A stretch of 15,518 nt of DNA. Source: Vulcanimicrobiota bacterium (GTDB lineage: Bacteria > Vulcanimicrobiota > Vulcanimicrobiia > Vulcanimicrobiales > Vulcanimicrobiaceae). Positions 1-6,711 of this stretch are shown piece after piece. The notes under the pieces were generated by a model that worked only from the letters and a program-made list of their open reading frames with translations, made no database searches and had not been told where the DNA came from. The position numbers and the translations under genes are program-made. The stretch spans positions 1-15,518 of the forward strand of contig DAHUYY010000023.1 of the NCBI GenBank assembly GCA_027306845.1, in the 5' to 3' direction. Every line of letters starts with the position of its first letter. The first letter of the stretch is position 1.

Positions 1-1104
1 TTCTTTGGCGAGGTAGAGCGCGCGGTCGGCAAGGGCGACGACCTGCATCCAACTTAAGGCGTACGGAGCGTACGGCACGAACGGGAAAGCGGCGAACCCG
101 ATCGAGCAACTCGTATCGACGCACTGACCGCGTTCCAACGCAAACGGGCGGCCCGCGACCGCTTTGCGCACGCGCTCGGCGATCTCGCTGGCATCGTGGC
201 GACGGCTGCTCCGCGTGACCGCGAGAAACTCTTCGCCGCCCCAACGCACCAAAAAATCGGACTCGCGAAAAACTTCTTGCAGCCGGTCGCGCATTTGCAT
301 CAGCACTAAGTCGCCCGCGTTGTGGCCGTACGTATCGTTAATAACTTTGAAGTGATCGAGGTCGATCAGGAAAAAAAGCAGGTCGGCGTCGGGCGCATCG
401 CCCGCCCGGCGCAACGCTGCGGCGACCTCGAATTCAAGGTGTTGCGCGAGAAAGCGTCGATTGCGCAAGCCCGTGAGCGGGTCGGTGACGCTCATTTCTT
501 CGAGCTTCGCATTCGCCTCGGAGAGTTCACGCGTACGGTCGCGGACGATCGAACGCAACTCGCGTTCGTTGCGCTGAACGCGTAGTCGCAGAATGCCGGC
601 GGCCATCGCGACGAAAAAACCGCTACCGGTCAGTGCGAGTGCGTTGAGATTCGCGGGCGTGAGAAAGACGCCGCGCATCGCGGAGTAGATCGCCTCGACG
701 CCGACGGTCGTTGCCGCAACGATTACGAAATCGCGCGTGCGATAGAAGGCTTGCTGGACGCCGATCGCCAGCACGAGGCTGCCCGCGATATACGAAGGAT
801 TGTTGCCGCTATTGACGACCAGCAACGGCGACGCGACGATCGTCGGTAAGACGTTAAGGAGTTGAAGGTTCGGAGAGTAGCGACGCAACCGCGGGAAGAG
901 CAGTAACGCGATCGCAACTGCAGCTGCGATCGCCGCCGCCCCCAAGCGCAACGACAGCGAATCGGGCGGGACGCCCGGGGTCGCTCCCAGGACGAAATGG
1001 AATGCGGGAAAAAACGCAACGATGAGTGCGCTATAGACAAAGATCGTTGCCGTCGAGCTACGCTCCAACCAGCGACGATACGACCCCCTTCGATCGTCGG
1101 ACAC
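1..1104 (-). CDS. Membrane-anchored diguanylate cyclase (GGDEF), 3' end cut by window
   Basis: The protein makes cyclic di-GMP from two GTP at the inner membrane. From a GTG start at 1104, 368 codons are visible, ending in LADRALYLAKE, so only a short C-terminus is missing. Residues about 20-175 hold six hydrophobic segments with no recognised sensor domain. A short charged linker (about 180-205, ELSEANAKLEEMS) leads into the GGDEF domain, with DPLTGLRNRR from residue 208. The catalytic motif is GGEEF (residues 289-293, bases about 226-240). The inhibitory RxxD site is present as RESD, five residues before it, so product inhibition is expected. Start choice: the frame is open back to a stop at 1180-1182 with no ATG, and GTG 1104 is the best start before the first helix. 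It lies downstream of the pha operon on the same strand and just after a foldable leader. Enzymatic class is sure; start is uncertain; the signal sensed is unknown. Confidence 0.93.
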   Translation of the reverse strand, partial: MSDDRRGSYRRWLERSSTATIFVYSALIVAFFPAFHFVLGATPGVPPDSLSLRLGAAAIAAAVAIALLLFPRLRRYSPNLQLLNVLPTIVASPLLVVNSGNNPSYIAGSLVLAIGVQQAFYRTRDFVIVAATTVGVEAIYSAMRGVFLTPANLNALALTGSGFFVAMAAGILRLRVQRNERELRSIVRDRTRELSEANAKLEEMSVTDPLTGLRNRRFLAQHLEFEVAAALRRAGDAPDADLLFFLIDLDHFKVINDTYGHNAGDLVLMQMRDRLQEVFRESDFLVRWGGEEFLAVTRSSRRHDASEIAERVRKAVAGRPFALERGQCVDTSCSIGFAAFPFVPYAPYALSWMQVVALADRALYLAKE

Positions 1105-1121
1105 GGGCGTATGATGCGCCC
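1105..1121 (-). promoter_or_regulatory. Hairpin abutting the diguanylate cyclase start codon
   Basis: Perfect 5-bp inverted repeat GGGCG/CGCCC (1105-1109 and 1117-1121) around a 7-nt loop, ending directly before the GTG at 1104. The only Shine-Dalgarno-like bases (GAGGG) lie in and just before its 5' arm on the minus strand. Two bases of that arm are also needed by the larger stem at 1120-1176, so the two folds compete. A role in start-site access is inferred. Confidence 0.4.
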
Positions 1122-1176
1122 TCGATGCCTGCGTTACCTGGCGCCCAGCAGGGTTGCCGGCCTTCGCAAGTCGAGG
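1120..1176 (-). ncRNA. Candidate structured RNA in the diguanylate cyclase leader
   Basis: Read on the minus strand, almost all of these 57 nt pair. The outer stem is CCTCGA/TCGAGG (1171-1176 with 1120-1125). After a 2-nt bulge comes CTTGCG/CGCAGG (1165-1170 with 1128-1133, one G-U). The inner stem is CCGGC with GCCaGG, then an AA/C internal loop and CCC/GGG closed by UGCU. It lies between the XRE gene (stop at 1232) and the cyclase start (1104). There is no U-run after it, so it is not a standard intrinsic terminator. The piece GGCAACCC...GGGCGCC recalls the P3 arm of SAM-I/IV riboswitches, but the rest of that aptamer is not recognised, nor is a c-di-GMP (GEMM) aptamer. Alternatives are a factor-assisted terminator or a dispersed palindromic element. 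Confidence 0.4.
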
Positions 1177-1231
1177 TTGCTATGCTAAGCAAAGCTAACG
1201 GCGCCGCGCGAGGCGGCAGGGCGACGAGCGG

Positions 1232-1588
1232 CTAGCCGCGGTTCGTAAATCCGCGGTAGATGCGGATCAAGGTCTCTTTCTGGTCGGTAGTCAGGGCGGG
1301 GTCGAGCCGGATCGCCTGCTCGAGGCTCTGGCTCGTCGTCGGTTTACTGTCGTCATCGAGTAAACCGGCCTGCGCGTACATCGTCTCGGCCGACAATTGC
1401 AGTGCATTCGCGATGCTCTTGAGTACCTCGGCCGAGGGTTTATAGAGCCCGCGTTCGATCTGGCTCAAGTAGGGGTTCGATACCTTCGCGACATCGGCGA
1501 GTTGGCGCAACGAAAGGTTTGCGAGCTCCCGCTGACTGCGGATAAATTCGCCGAGTCCCTTCCAAGCATTGCCGTCTTTTGCGTTCAT
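1232..1588 (-). CDS. XRE-family helix-turn-helix regulator coupled to phaC
   Basis: A 118-residue protein with one XRE (Cro/C1-type) DNA-binding domain at about residues 10-75 (core LSLRQLADVAKVSNPYLSQIE). A short C-terminal arm follows, ending in LTTDQKETLIRIYRGF. The layout, including the NPYLSQIERGL core and the QKxxLxxIYxxF tail, matches a regulator family I know from actinobacteria (Rv0474-like). The ATG at 1588 has an AAGGA-type ribosome site about 6 nt upstream. It overlaps the phaC stop as ATGA, so its translation is probably coupled to phaC. Its place as last gene of a phaB-phaC operon suggests control of PHA synthesis or granule-associated genes, perhaps including its own operon, but no target is shown. 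A minus-strand frame continues upstream of 1588 inside phaC, but those codons are a phaC shadow. Confidence 0.9.
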   Translation of the reverse strand: MNAKDGNAWKGLGEFIRSQRELANLSLRQLADVAKVSNPYLSQIERGLYKPSAEVLKSIANALQLSAETMYAQAGLLDDDSKPTTSQSLEQAIRLDPALTTDQKETLIRIYRGFTNRG

Positions 1589-3453
1589 CGCCGTCCTTTC
1601 GCTTTCTTCGGTGCGCTCTTCGGCGCCGGCTTCGGTGCGGGCTTCGGTGCAGGCTTCCGCACGCCGTGCGCGCTTCCGGTGCCGTTGCTTGCCGGCTTCG
1701 ATTCCGGCTTCGGCGCGGGTGCCGCGTGCGATTTCCGCACGGGAAGATCGATCGGTGCGCCGGTGTGATTCTGCACGTACGGCCCCGGAGCGGGTTCGCC
1801 GCCGGGAAGATCGTAGGGGCGCACCATCTCGCCGCCGCGCGGTTCGATCCAGCGGGCCCAATCCTCCCACCAACTGCCCTCTTCTTTGGTGGTCGTTGCG
1901 AGCCAACCATCCGCGGTTTCGTTGCTCGCGACGCGACCTTTCGTCCAATGCCAACTCTTCTTTCCGCCGGGCGGGTTGACGATGCCTGCGATATGTCCGG
2001 CGTTGGTCAACGTATATTTCTTATCGACACTGCCGACGATTCCAAGCGCTTTGAAACTCGAGCGCCACGGTGCGATGTGATCGTTCTCGGCGCCCAAGAC
2101 GTAGAGCGGCGTCTGAATCGTTCCCAGGTCGATCGGTGTGCCGAGAATCGTGAACGCTCCAGGCTTTACGATTGCGTTGTGCAGGTAACAGGAGCGTAGA
2201 TACTGCGAATGCATCGCCGCCGGCATGCGCGTGCTGTCGCCGTTCCATGCCAAGATATCGAACGCGGGCGGCTGCTTACCCATGTACCAGTTATTGACGA
2301 CGTAACTCCAAATCAGGTCGTTCGCGCGCATCCAATCGAAGGTGCCGGCCATCTCGCTCGACTCGAGATATCCGCGCTCGTTCATTTTTTTCTCCAGCCG
2401 CGAGATCGTCGCTTCGTCGGTGAAGACGCCGAGATCGCCCGGCTCGCTGAAATCGATGAGCGTGTTGGTCGTGCTTAAGCTCTTCACGCGATCGGCTTGG
2501 CCGTGCGCGGCGAGATACGCGAGCAGAATATACGAGAGCGTGCCGCCGAGGCAGAGCGCGGCGATATTGGTTTGCTTCTCGCCGGTGATCGCTTCGATGG
2601 CGTCGAGCGCGGCGAGCGGCCCGAGCTTCAGATAATCGTCCATCGTGACGTTCGCGAGGCTCTCGTCGGGGTTACGATAGGAGATCATAAAGGTTTGGTG
2701 ACCGTGGCGCACCGCCCATTCGACGAACGAACGCCCCGGCGCGAGATCCATCACGTAATATTTGTTGATCCACGGCGGGCTGCAAAGCAGCGGCGTCTTA
2801 TGCACCGTCGCGCTCTGCGGTTCGTAGGCGATTAATTCCATGAGCTCGTTGCGATAGACGATGCGTCCCGGCGTCGCGGCGAGGTTGACGCCGAGTTTAA
2901 ATTTGCTCGTATCGACCTGGCGCGGCATGCCTTTGTTGTTTTGCAGATCCTCGATAAAATTCGCGAGGCCTTGTTGCAACGATTGGCCGCCGGTCTCCAT
3001 CGCCGTTTTAATGACGTTGGGGTTCATCCACGGCACGTTGCTCGGAGCGTACATGTCGATGAGCATCTGCATCGCGAAGCGCGCCTTGCGCTTGGTCATC
3101 TCCGGCAAACGCGAACCTTCGATCAGTTGCATCGAGGCGCGAGCCTGCGAGAGATACTCTTCGAGCGTTCCGGCGAGCATCGGGTTCTCGCGCCAAGCCG
3201 GGTCGGCGAAGCGTTTGTCGCCGTCGTTCGGCGTCGCCACCGCATCGACGCTCTCGCCGCTCATGCGCCGCAGCATATTCATGCCGATACTTTGCTGCGT
3301 CATCGCCAGCGTCGTCATCCAGGTGGTCATGCGCATCGGGTCGGTCATCGCGTCGGCGATTACCGCGCGCAGTGCGTCGCCGAGCGATGCCGGGTCGAGC
3401 CCGCTCATGTCGAGCGCGTACTGAAATTCTTCAACCGGAATCGAACCGATCAC
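1585..3453 (-). CDS. phaC: Polyhydroxyalkanoate synthase with basic Pro/Ala/Lys tail
   Basis: Polymerises hydroxyacyl-CoA into PHA at the granule surface. It has 622 residues, in the class I/II size range plus an extra tail. The N-terminal domain covers about 1-190. The alpha/beta-hydrolase core carries nucleophile Cys301 (ALCLGG), Asp458 (AENDHI) and His487 (NAGHIAG), followed by the usual Trp-rich GGKKSWHW region. The lipase-like box reads A-x-C-x-G instead of G-x-C-x-G. The conserved family end (EPAPGPYV, about 553-560) is followed by about 60 extra residues rich in Lys, Pro and Ala (roughly 573-622) with repeated PAPK units. The GTG at 3453 overlaps the phaB TGA as GTGA, with a G-rich ribosome site just upstream. 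The XRE gene overlaps its 3' end. No phaE or phaR subunit is seen, consistent with a single-subunit enzyme. Confidence 0.96.
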   Translation of the reverse strand: MIGSIPVEEFQYALDMSGLDPASLGDALRAVIADAMTDPMRMTTWMTTLAMTQQSIGMNMLRRMSGESVDAVATPNDGDKRFADPAWRENPMLAGTLEEYLSQARASMQLIEGSRLPEMTKRKARFAMQMLIDMYAPSNVPWMNPNVIKTAMETGGQSLQQGLANFIEDLQNNKGMPRQVDTSKFKLGVNLAATPGRIVYRNELMELIAYEPQSATVHKTPLLCSPPWINKYYVMDLAPGRSFVEWAVRHGHQTFMISYRNPDESLANVTMDDYLKLGPLAALDAIEAITGEKQTNIAALCLGGTLSYILLAYLAAHGQADRVKSLSTTNTLIDFSEPGDLGVFTDEATISRLEKKMNERGYLESSEMAGTFDWMRANDLIWSYVVNNWYMGKQPPAFDILAWNGDSTRMPAAMHSQYLRSCYLHNAIVKPGAFTILGTPIDLGTIQTPLYVLGAENDHIAPWRSSFKALGIVGSVDKKYTLTNAGHIAGIVNPPGGKKSWHWTKGRVASNETADGWLATTTKEEGSWWEDWARWIEPRGGEMVRPYDLPGGEPAPGPYVQNHTGAPIDLPVRKSHAAPAPKPESKPASNGTGSAHGVRKPAPKPAPKPAPKSAPKKAKGRR

Positions 3454-4241
3454 ATGAACATCCCCCCGTTGATGTTGAAGGTTGCGCCGGTAATGAAGGC
3501 GCTCTTTTCGTCGATGAGAAAGCGCACCGTGCGGGCGATCTCCGATGGGTCGCCCATGCGCCCGATCGGCGTCTGCGCCGTTGCGGCGGCGATCGCGGCT
3601 TCGGGCATCGCGGCGACCATCTCGGTCTTGATGAAACCCGGAGCGATTGCGTTGCAGGTGATGCCGCGCCCGGCCATCTCGAGCGCGACGGTTTTCGTCA
3701 GGCCGAGCAGCCCGGCTTTCGCCGAGGCGTAATTCGCCTGTCCGATATTTCCTGTAAGTCCGATCACCGAACTGATTTTAACGATGCGGCAGTAGCTCTG
3801 CTCGATCATCTTTTCGATCACCGCTTTGTTCATGTTAAAAGGCCCTGAGAGATTGATCTGCAGAACCTTGTGCCAGTCTTCGATGCTGAGTTTACGCAAC
3901 GTTTTATCGGCGGTGATGCCGGCGTTGTTGATGAGGAAGTCGATCCGTCCGTGTTTGGCGATCACATCGTTGACCGCCGCAACGCACCGTTCGTATTCGC
4001 CGACATTGCTTTCATAGAAGACGACCCGCTCGGCACTGCCGTTGAGCGTGCCGCGCAGCTCTTGCGCGCGCGGCTCGTCGCTTGGGAGCCCAAGAATCGC
4101 GACGGTCGCTCCGTCGTCGGCGAGCAGCTTCGTCATCGCCGCACCGAGGCCGCGCGCGCCCCCGGTGACGATGCCGACCCGGCCGACGAGCGAAGTGAGC
4201 GCCGCGCTGCTCGCGGCGGCGGGGTGCGTCTTTTCAGTCAT
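3450..4241 (-). CDS. phaB: Acetoacetyl-CoA reductase (PhaB/FabG-type SDR), copy 1
   Basis: A short-chain dehydrogenase expected to reduce acetoacetyl-CoA to (R)-3-hydroxybutyryl-CoA with NADPH, supplying the synthase encoded next. It has 263 residues. The cofactor motif TGGARGLG is at 26-33, NNAG at 105-108, and the catalytic set is Asn130, Ser158, Tyr171, Lys175 (YASAK). The C-terminus NINGGMFM is of the PhaB rather than the general FabG type. An N-terminal extension of about 15 residues is absent from copy 2. The ATG at 4241 is forced: an in-frame TAG lies at 4245-4247 and no alternative start precedes the cofactor motif. The best ribosome site (AAAGGAGG) is 28 nt upstream with a hairpin in between. 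It is the first gene of the phaB-phaC-XRE operon. A FabG role in fatty acid synthesis is less likely given the neighbours. Confidence 0.92.
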   Translation of the reverse strand: MTEKTHPAAASSAALTSLVGRVGIVTGGARGLGAAMTKLLADDGATVAILGLPSDEPRAQELRGTLNGSAERVVFYESNVGEYERCVAAVNDVIAKHGRIDFLINNAGITADKTLRKLSIEDWHKVLQINLSGPFNMNKAVIEKMIEQSYCRIVKISSVIGLTGNIGQANYASAKAGLLGLTKTVALEMAGRGITCNAIAPGFIKTEMVAAMPEAAIAAATAQTPIGRMGDPSEIARTVRFLIDEKSAFITGATFNINGGMFM

Positions 4242-4242
4242 G

Positions 4243-4277
4243 CGCTAGGCTTACCTAGCGATGCAGTGGCCTCCTTT
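4243..4277 (-). promoter_or_regulatory. Strong Shine-Dalgarno separated from the phaB start by a perfect hairpin
   Basis: On the minus strand, AAAGGAGG (4270-4277) is the only strong ribosome site, but it ends 28 nt before the ATG (4241). The gap contains CGCTAGG-TAAG-CCTAGCG (4243-4260), a perfect 7-bp inverted repeat with a 4-nt loop. It sits 9 nt after the Shine-Dalgarno and 1 nt before the ATG. If folded, the effective spacing becomes about 10 nt. The same dyad could instead be a protein operator at DNA level; the sequence alone does not decide. Confidence 0.5.
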
Positions 4278-4309
4278 GCGCCGACAGAAGCTTGACCGAC
4301 CCTTGAGGC

Positions 4310-4340
4310 TTGTGCTATCGTACTAGTGAACTAGTATAAC
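4310..4340 (+). promoter_or_regulatory. Probable promoter of the GntR-ABC operon
   Basis: A good -10 box, TATAAC (4335-4340), lies 31 nt before the regulator's ATG. A weaker -35-like TTGTGC (4310-4315) is 19 bp upstream, slightly longer than usual. The spacer and the first base pairs of the -10 are filled by the inverted repeat at 4321-4336. Confidence 0.45.
4321..4336. promoter_or_regulatory. Inverted-repeat operator, probably for the GntR regulator
   Basis: Perfect dyad TACTAGT-GA-ACTAGTA (7-bp arms, 2-bp spacer), overlapping the first two bases of the probable -10 box of the GntR operon. GntR/YtrA proteins bind such dyads as dimers and commonly repress their own operon, so autorepression is the simplest reading. 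Being in the 130-bp divergent region, it could also affect phaB transcription on the other strand. Confidence 0.55.
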
Positions 4341-4371
4341 AGTATGGCGCAGAGGCGCTGGAAAGGACGCG

Positions 4372-4773
4372 ATGCCGGTCATCTTTACCGTCGATCCCCG
4401 TGGCGGCATCCCGATCTATCTGCAGATCGTGGAGCAGGTGAAGCGTTCGGTCGCGCTCGGGCTTCTCGCGCCCGGCGAGCAATTGCCGACCGTGAAGCAA
4501 CTTGCGCTGGACCTCACCGTCAATCCCAATACCGTGGCGCGCGCCTATCGCGATCTCGAACGCGAATCCGTGATCGAGACCGCATCGGGGCGCGGTTCGT
4601 TCGTTCGTGCGAACGGCAGCGCCGACGCGGCGAGTATCGCCGCCGGGCGCGATGTCGCGCGCGGCGAGATCGAGAGCGCCGTGCGTACCGCAAAATCGCT
4701 GGGGCTCGGGCGCGACGCCGTCACCGAGCTGTTTCAAAAATCTCTCGATCGCTGGCTCCCGGAGGAAGCATGA
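4372..4773 (+). CDS. GntR-family transcriptional regulator, YtrA subfamily
   Basis: 133 residues, the short form typical of the YtrA subfamily: a winged helix (about 10-78, GIPIYLQIVEQVKRSVALG to GRGSFV) followed by only about 50 residues and no large ligand domain. The recognition region reads LPTVKQLALDLTVNPNTVAR. These regulators usually control an adjacent ABC transporter, exactly the arrangement here. ATG 4372 has AAGGA about 5 nt upstream; an earlier ATG (4344) is out of frame. The TGA overlaps the next ATG as ATGA. A CTAG dyad operator lies over the promoter. Family is confident; the inducing signal (envelope-active compound or stress in known cases) is inferred. Confidence 0.93.
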   Translation: MPVIFTVDPRGGIPIYLQIVEQVKRSVALGLLAPGEQLPTVKQLALDLTVNPNTVARAYRDLERESVIETASGRGSFVRANGSADAASIAAGRDVARGEIESAVRTAKSLGLGRDAVTELFQKSLDRWLPEEA

Positions 4774-5678
4774 CCGCTCTTACTATCGCCGGATTACGTA
4801 AAAACTACGGCAGCGTCGCCGCTGTCGACGGCATCGACCTCGAGATTCCCAAAGGCTGCGTCTTCGGGCTGCTCGGCCCCAACGGCGCGGGGAAGAGCAC
4901 GACTTTCAAGTGCGTGCTCGGTTTGATCCGCGCGAGCGCCGGCCGCGTGCTCTTTGCCGGTGCGCCGTTCTCGCCGGCCGCACTCGAACGGACCGCTTAC
5001 GTTCCCGAACGTAGCGTACTCTACGACTGGATGAGCGTACGCGAGCACATCGGGTATATGAAAAATAGTTTTACCGGCTTCGATCCGGAGCGCGCGCGCG
5101 AACTACTCGCGCAGTTCGGCGTCGGTGACGAGAGCAAAAGGGTACGCGCGCTCTCGAAGGGCATGCGCACCGCGGTCGCCGTCGCGCTGGCCTTCGCGCG
5201 GCGCGTCGATCTGCTGCTGCTCGACGAACCGACGAGCGGGCTCGACCCGGTCAATCAGCGTTCGGTGCTCAACCTCATTATCAACGAAGCGGCGCAGGGC
5301 ACCACGGTCGTCTTTTCGTCCCATCAAATCGGGCAGGTCGAGCGCGCCGCCGACCGCATTGCGGTGATGCAACGCGGGCGCATCGTGCTCGAGGGTATCG
5401 TCGACGATCTCAAAGCGGGGCGCAAAATCGTCGAAGGAATCTTGCCGAGCGACGATTTCTCCGTCAACGGCCTCGCGAGCGATGCGCGCATCGTACGGCT
5501 CGAACGGAACGGCCGCATTCTGCGGGCCTTCGTCACCGAACAGCCCGACGATGTCGCCGCGCACATGAGCGCGCTCGGTGCACAAGGGCTGCGCGTTGTC
5601 GATCTGAGTTTGGAAGATATTTTCTTAGATGCCGTTGCCCCAAAGGTGACGACGGCTTCAGTTGTGGAGGAAGCTTAA
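4770..5678 (+). CDS. ABC transporter ATPase subunit (ABC-2 type)
   Basis: 302-residue cytoplasmic ATPase partnering the permease that follows. Walker A GPNGAGKS is at 36-43. The Q-loop position holds Glu (YVPE, residue 80), as often seen in BcrA/YtrB-like ATPases. The signature is LSKGM (129-133), Walker B is LLLLDEP with Glu153, the D-loop is SGLDP, and the switch His is 185 (SSHQ). A C-terminal domain of about 80 residues ends in LEDIFLDAV, typical of ABC-2 exporters. The ATG overlaps the regulator's stop, with GGAGGA upstream. The set looks complete and active. Substrate is unknown; peptide-antibiotic export or envelope-stress roles are typical of the family. Confidence 0.94.
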   Translation: MTALTIAGLRKNYGSVAAVDGIDLEIPKGCVFGLLGPNGAGKSTTFKCVLGLIRASAGRVLFAGAPFSPAALERTAYVPERSVLYDWMSVREHIGYMKNSFTGFDPERARELLAQFGVGDESKRVRALSKGMRTAVAVALAFARRVDLLLLDEPTSGLDPVNQRSVLNLIINEAAQGTTVVFSSHQIGQVERAADRIAVMQRGRIVLEGIVDDLKAGRKIVEGILPSDDFSVNGLASDARIVRLERNGRILRAFVTEQPDDVAAHMSALGAQGLRVVDLSLEDIFLDAVAPKVTTASVVEEA

Positions 5679-5680
5679 TC

Positions 5681-6709
5681 GTGGATTACGTCGCAAGGCT
5701 CCGCGGGCGCAAGGCGCTCGTCGTTACCGGGATTGTTTTGGCGGCCATATTCGCCGTCAACGCAATCTTCCGGCTCTCGTTCGGTTCGACGTTTAATATG
5801 GAGCCGACGTTCCCGCACCTCTCTCAGATGAAGGGATCGGTAACTACGCACACGGTGCTCCCCAATGGAGCGAAAGAGACCACCATCCTCAATAAATCGG
5901 TCGGGCGCCGCATCGTGATTATCGACCGCGGCTATCGCGGCATCGTCCTCCACGCGACGAGCACCGTAACGGGCAAACCGCAAAAAGCCGGTAGTAGCTC
6001 GGGGCCGCTCTTCACCGAGCAAACAACAGTCGATGGAAAGACGGTTACTCAAAATACACGCTTCGGCGGACCTACCGATTTCGGCTATTTTTGGTACGCC
6101 GCCCTCGTCGTCGGATTCATCATCGCGACCGTTCTCTCCGGAGCCTTTACTGCCGAGAACGACGGCCATCTCGAGATGAGTTTTATGCGGCCGCACTCGC
6201 GAGAGCGCTTGGCGATTGGAGTAATCGCCACCGATATACTCACGATCTTTATCGCCGAACTCGCGACCGTCGTGTTCGCGTTCGCAACCGTAGCGGTCTA
6301 TATCGAGGTTCGTCCGACGATCTCGGGTTGGACGCTCGCCACCATCTTGCTGAACCTGCTCGCGCCGATTGCGTGGTACGCGATGCTTTTGGCTGCGACC
6401 GCGAGCCTGCGCGGCGGGCGCGCCCTCGTGGTCGGTTTGGCGTGGCCGCTCGCCTTCATCATTCCGGGAGCCTTTACCGGCACGGCCGGAAACGTGCTCC
6501 CCATTTGGAAGGCCGTGCACGTGCTTCTCATTCCGCTCGTGCGGCTCGATCCGCTCTGGTACATGAAAAATTTCTCGCTCACGCCGAAGACGGTCGCACT
6601 CGGAGTGACCCTCGGAAACGCCGTTCAACCGGTGATCGCCGGGCTCTCGGGGTTGGCGGTTCTCTACCTCGCCATCGCGGTGCTGCAATGGCGCCGCATG
6701 GAGGCGTAA
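5681..6709 (+). CDS. ABC-2 type permease subunit
   Basis: 342-residue integral membrane protein, presumed partner of the ATPase just upstream (2 nt apart). One N-terminal helix (about 13-33) is followed by a loop of about 100 residues predicted outside the cytoplasm. Five or so further helices come after it, at about 133-155, 180-210, 213-240, 248-270 and 315-337. The GTG at 5681 has GGAGG 9-10 nt before it; no ATG gives a full first helix. The long external loop after helix 1 is common in ABC-2 permeases of this kind. No substrate can be named. The end of the gene, reading MEA and stop, doubles as a GGAGG ribosome site for the small ORF behind it. Confidence 0.88.
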   Translation: MDYVARLRGRKALVVTGIVLAAIFAVNAIFRLSFGSTFNMEPTFPHLSQMKGSVTTHTVLPNGAKETTILNKSVGRRIVIIDRGYRGIVLHATSTVTGKPQKAGSSSGPLFTEQTTVDGKTVTQNTRFGGPTDFGYFWYAALVVGFIIATVLSGAFTAENDGHLEMSFMRPHSRERLAIGVIATDILTIFIAELATVVFAFATVAVYIEVRPTISGWTLATILLNLLAPIAWYAMLLAATASLRGGRALVVGLAWPLAFIIPGAFTGTAGNVLPIWKAVHVLLIPLVRLDPLWYMKNFSLTPKTVALGVTLGNAVQPVIAGLSGLAVLYLAIAVLQWRRMEA

Positions 6710-6711
6710 CA

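Noticed and set aside
1120..1176. Simple intrinsic terminator after the XRE gene
   Set aside because: The stem is followed on the minus strand by GC-rich sequence with no U-run, so a standard intrinsic terminator is not supported.
1589..1954. In-frame upstream extension of the XRE regulator into phaC
   Set aside because: The added residues are a basic, Arg-rich out-of-frame reading of the phaC tail. The ATG at 1588 has a good ribosome site and the ATGA overlap.
4344..4769. Frame from ATG 4344 continuous with the ABC ATPase, suggesting an N-terminal fusion
   Set aside because: This stretch is the GntR gene in another frame. The ATPase has its own start at 4770 with GGAGGA, and the extension is a low-complexity Arg-rich shadow.
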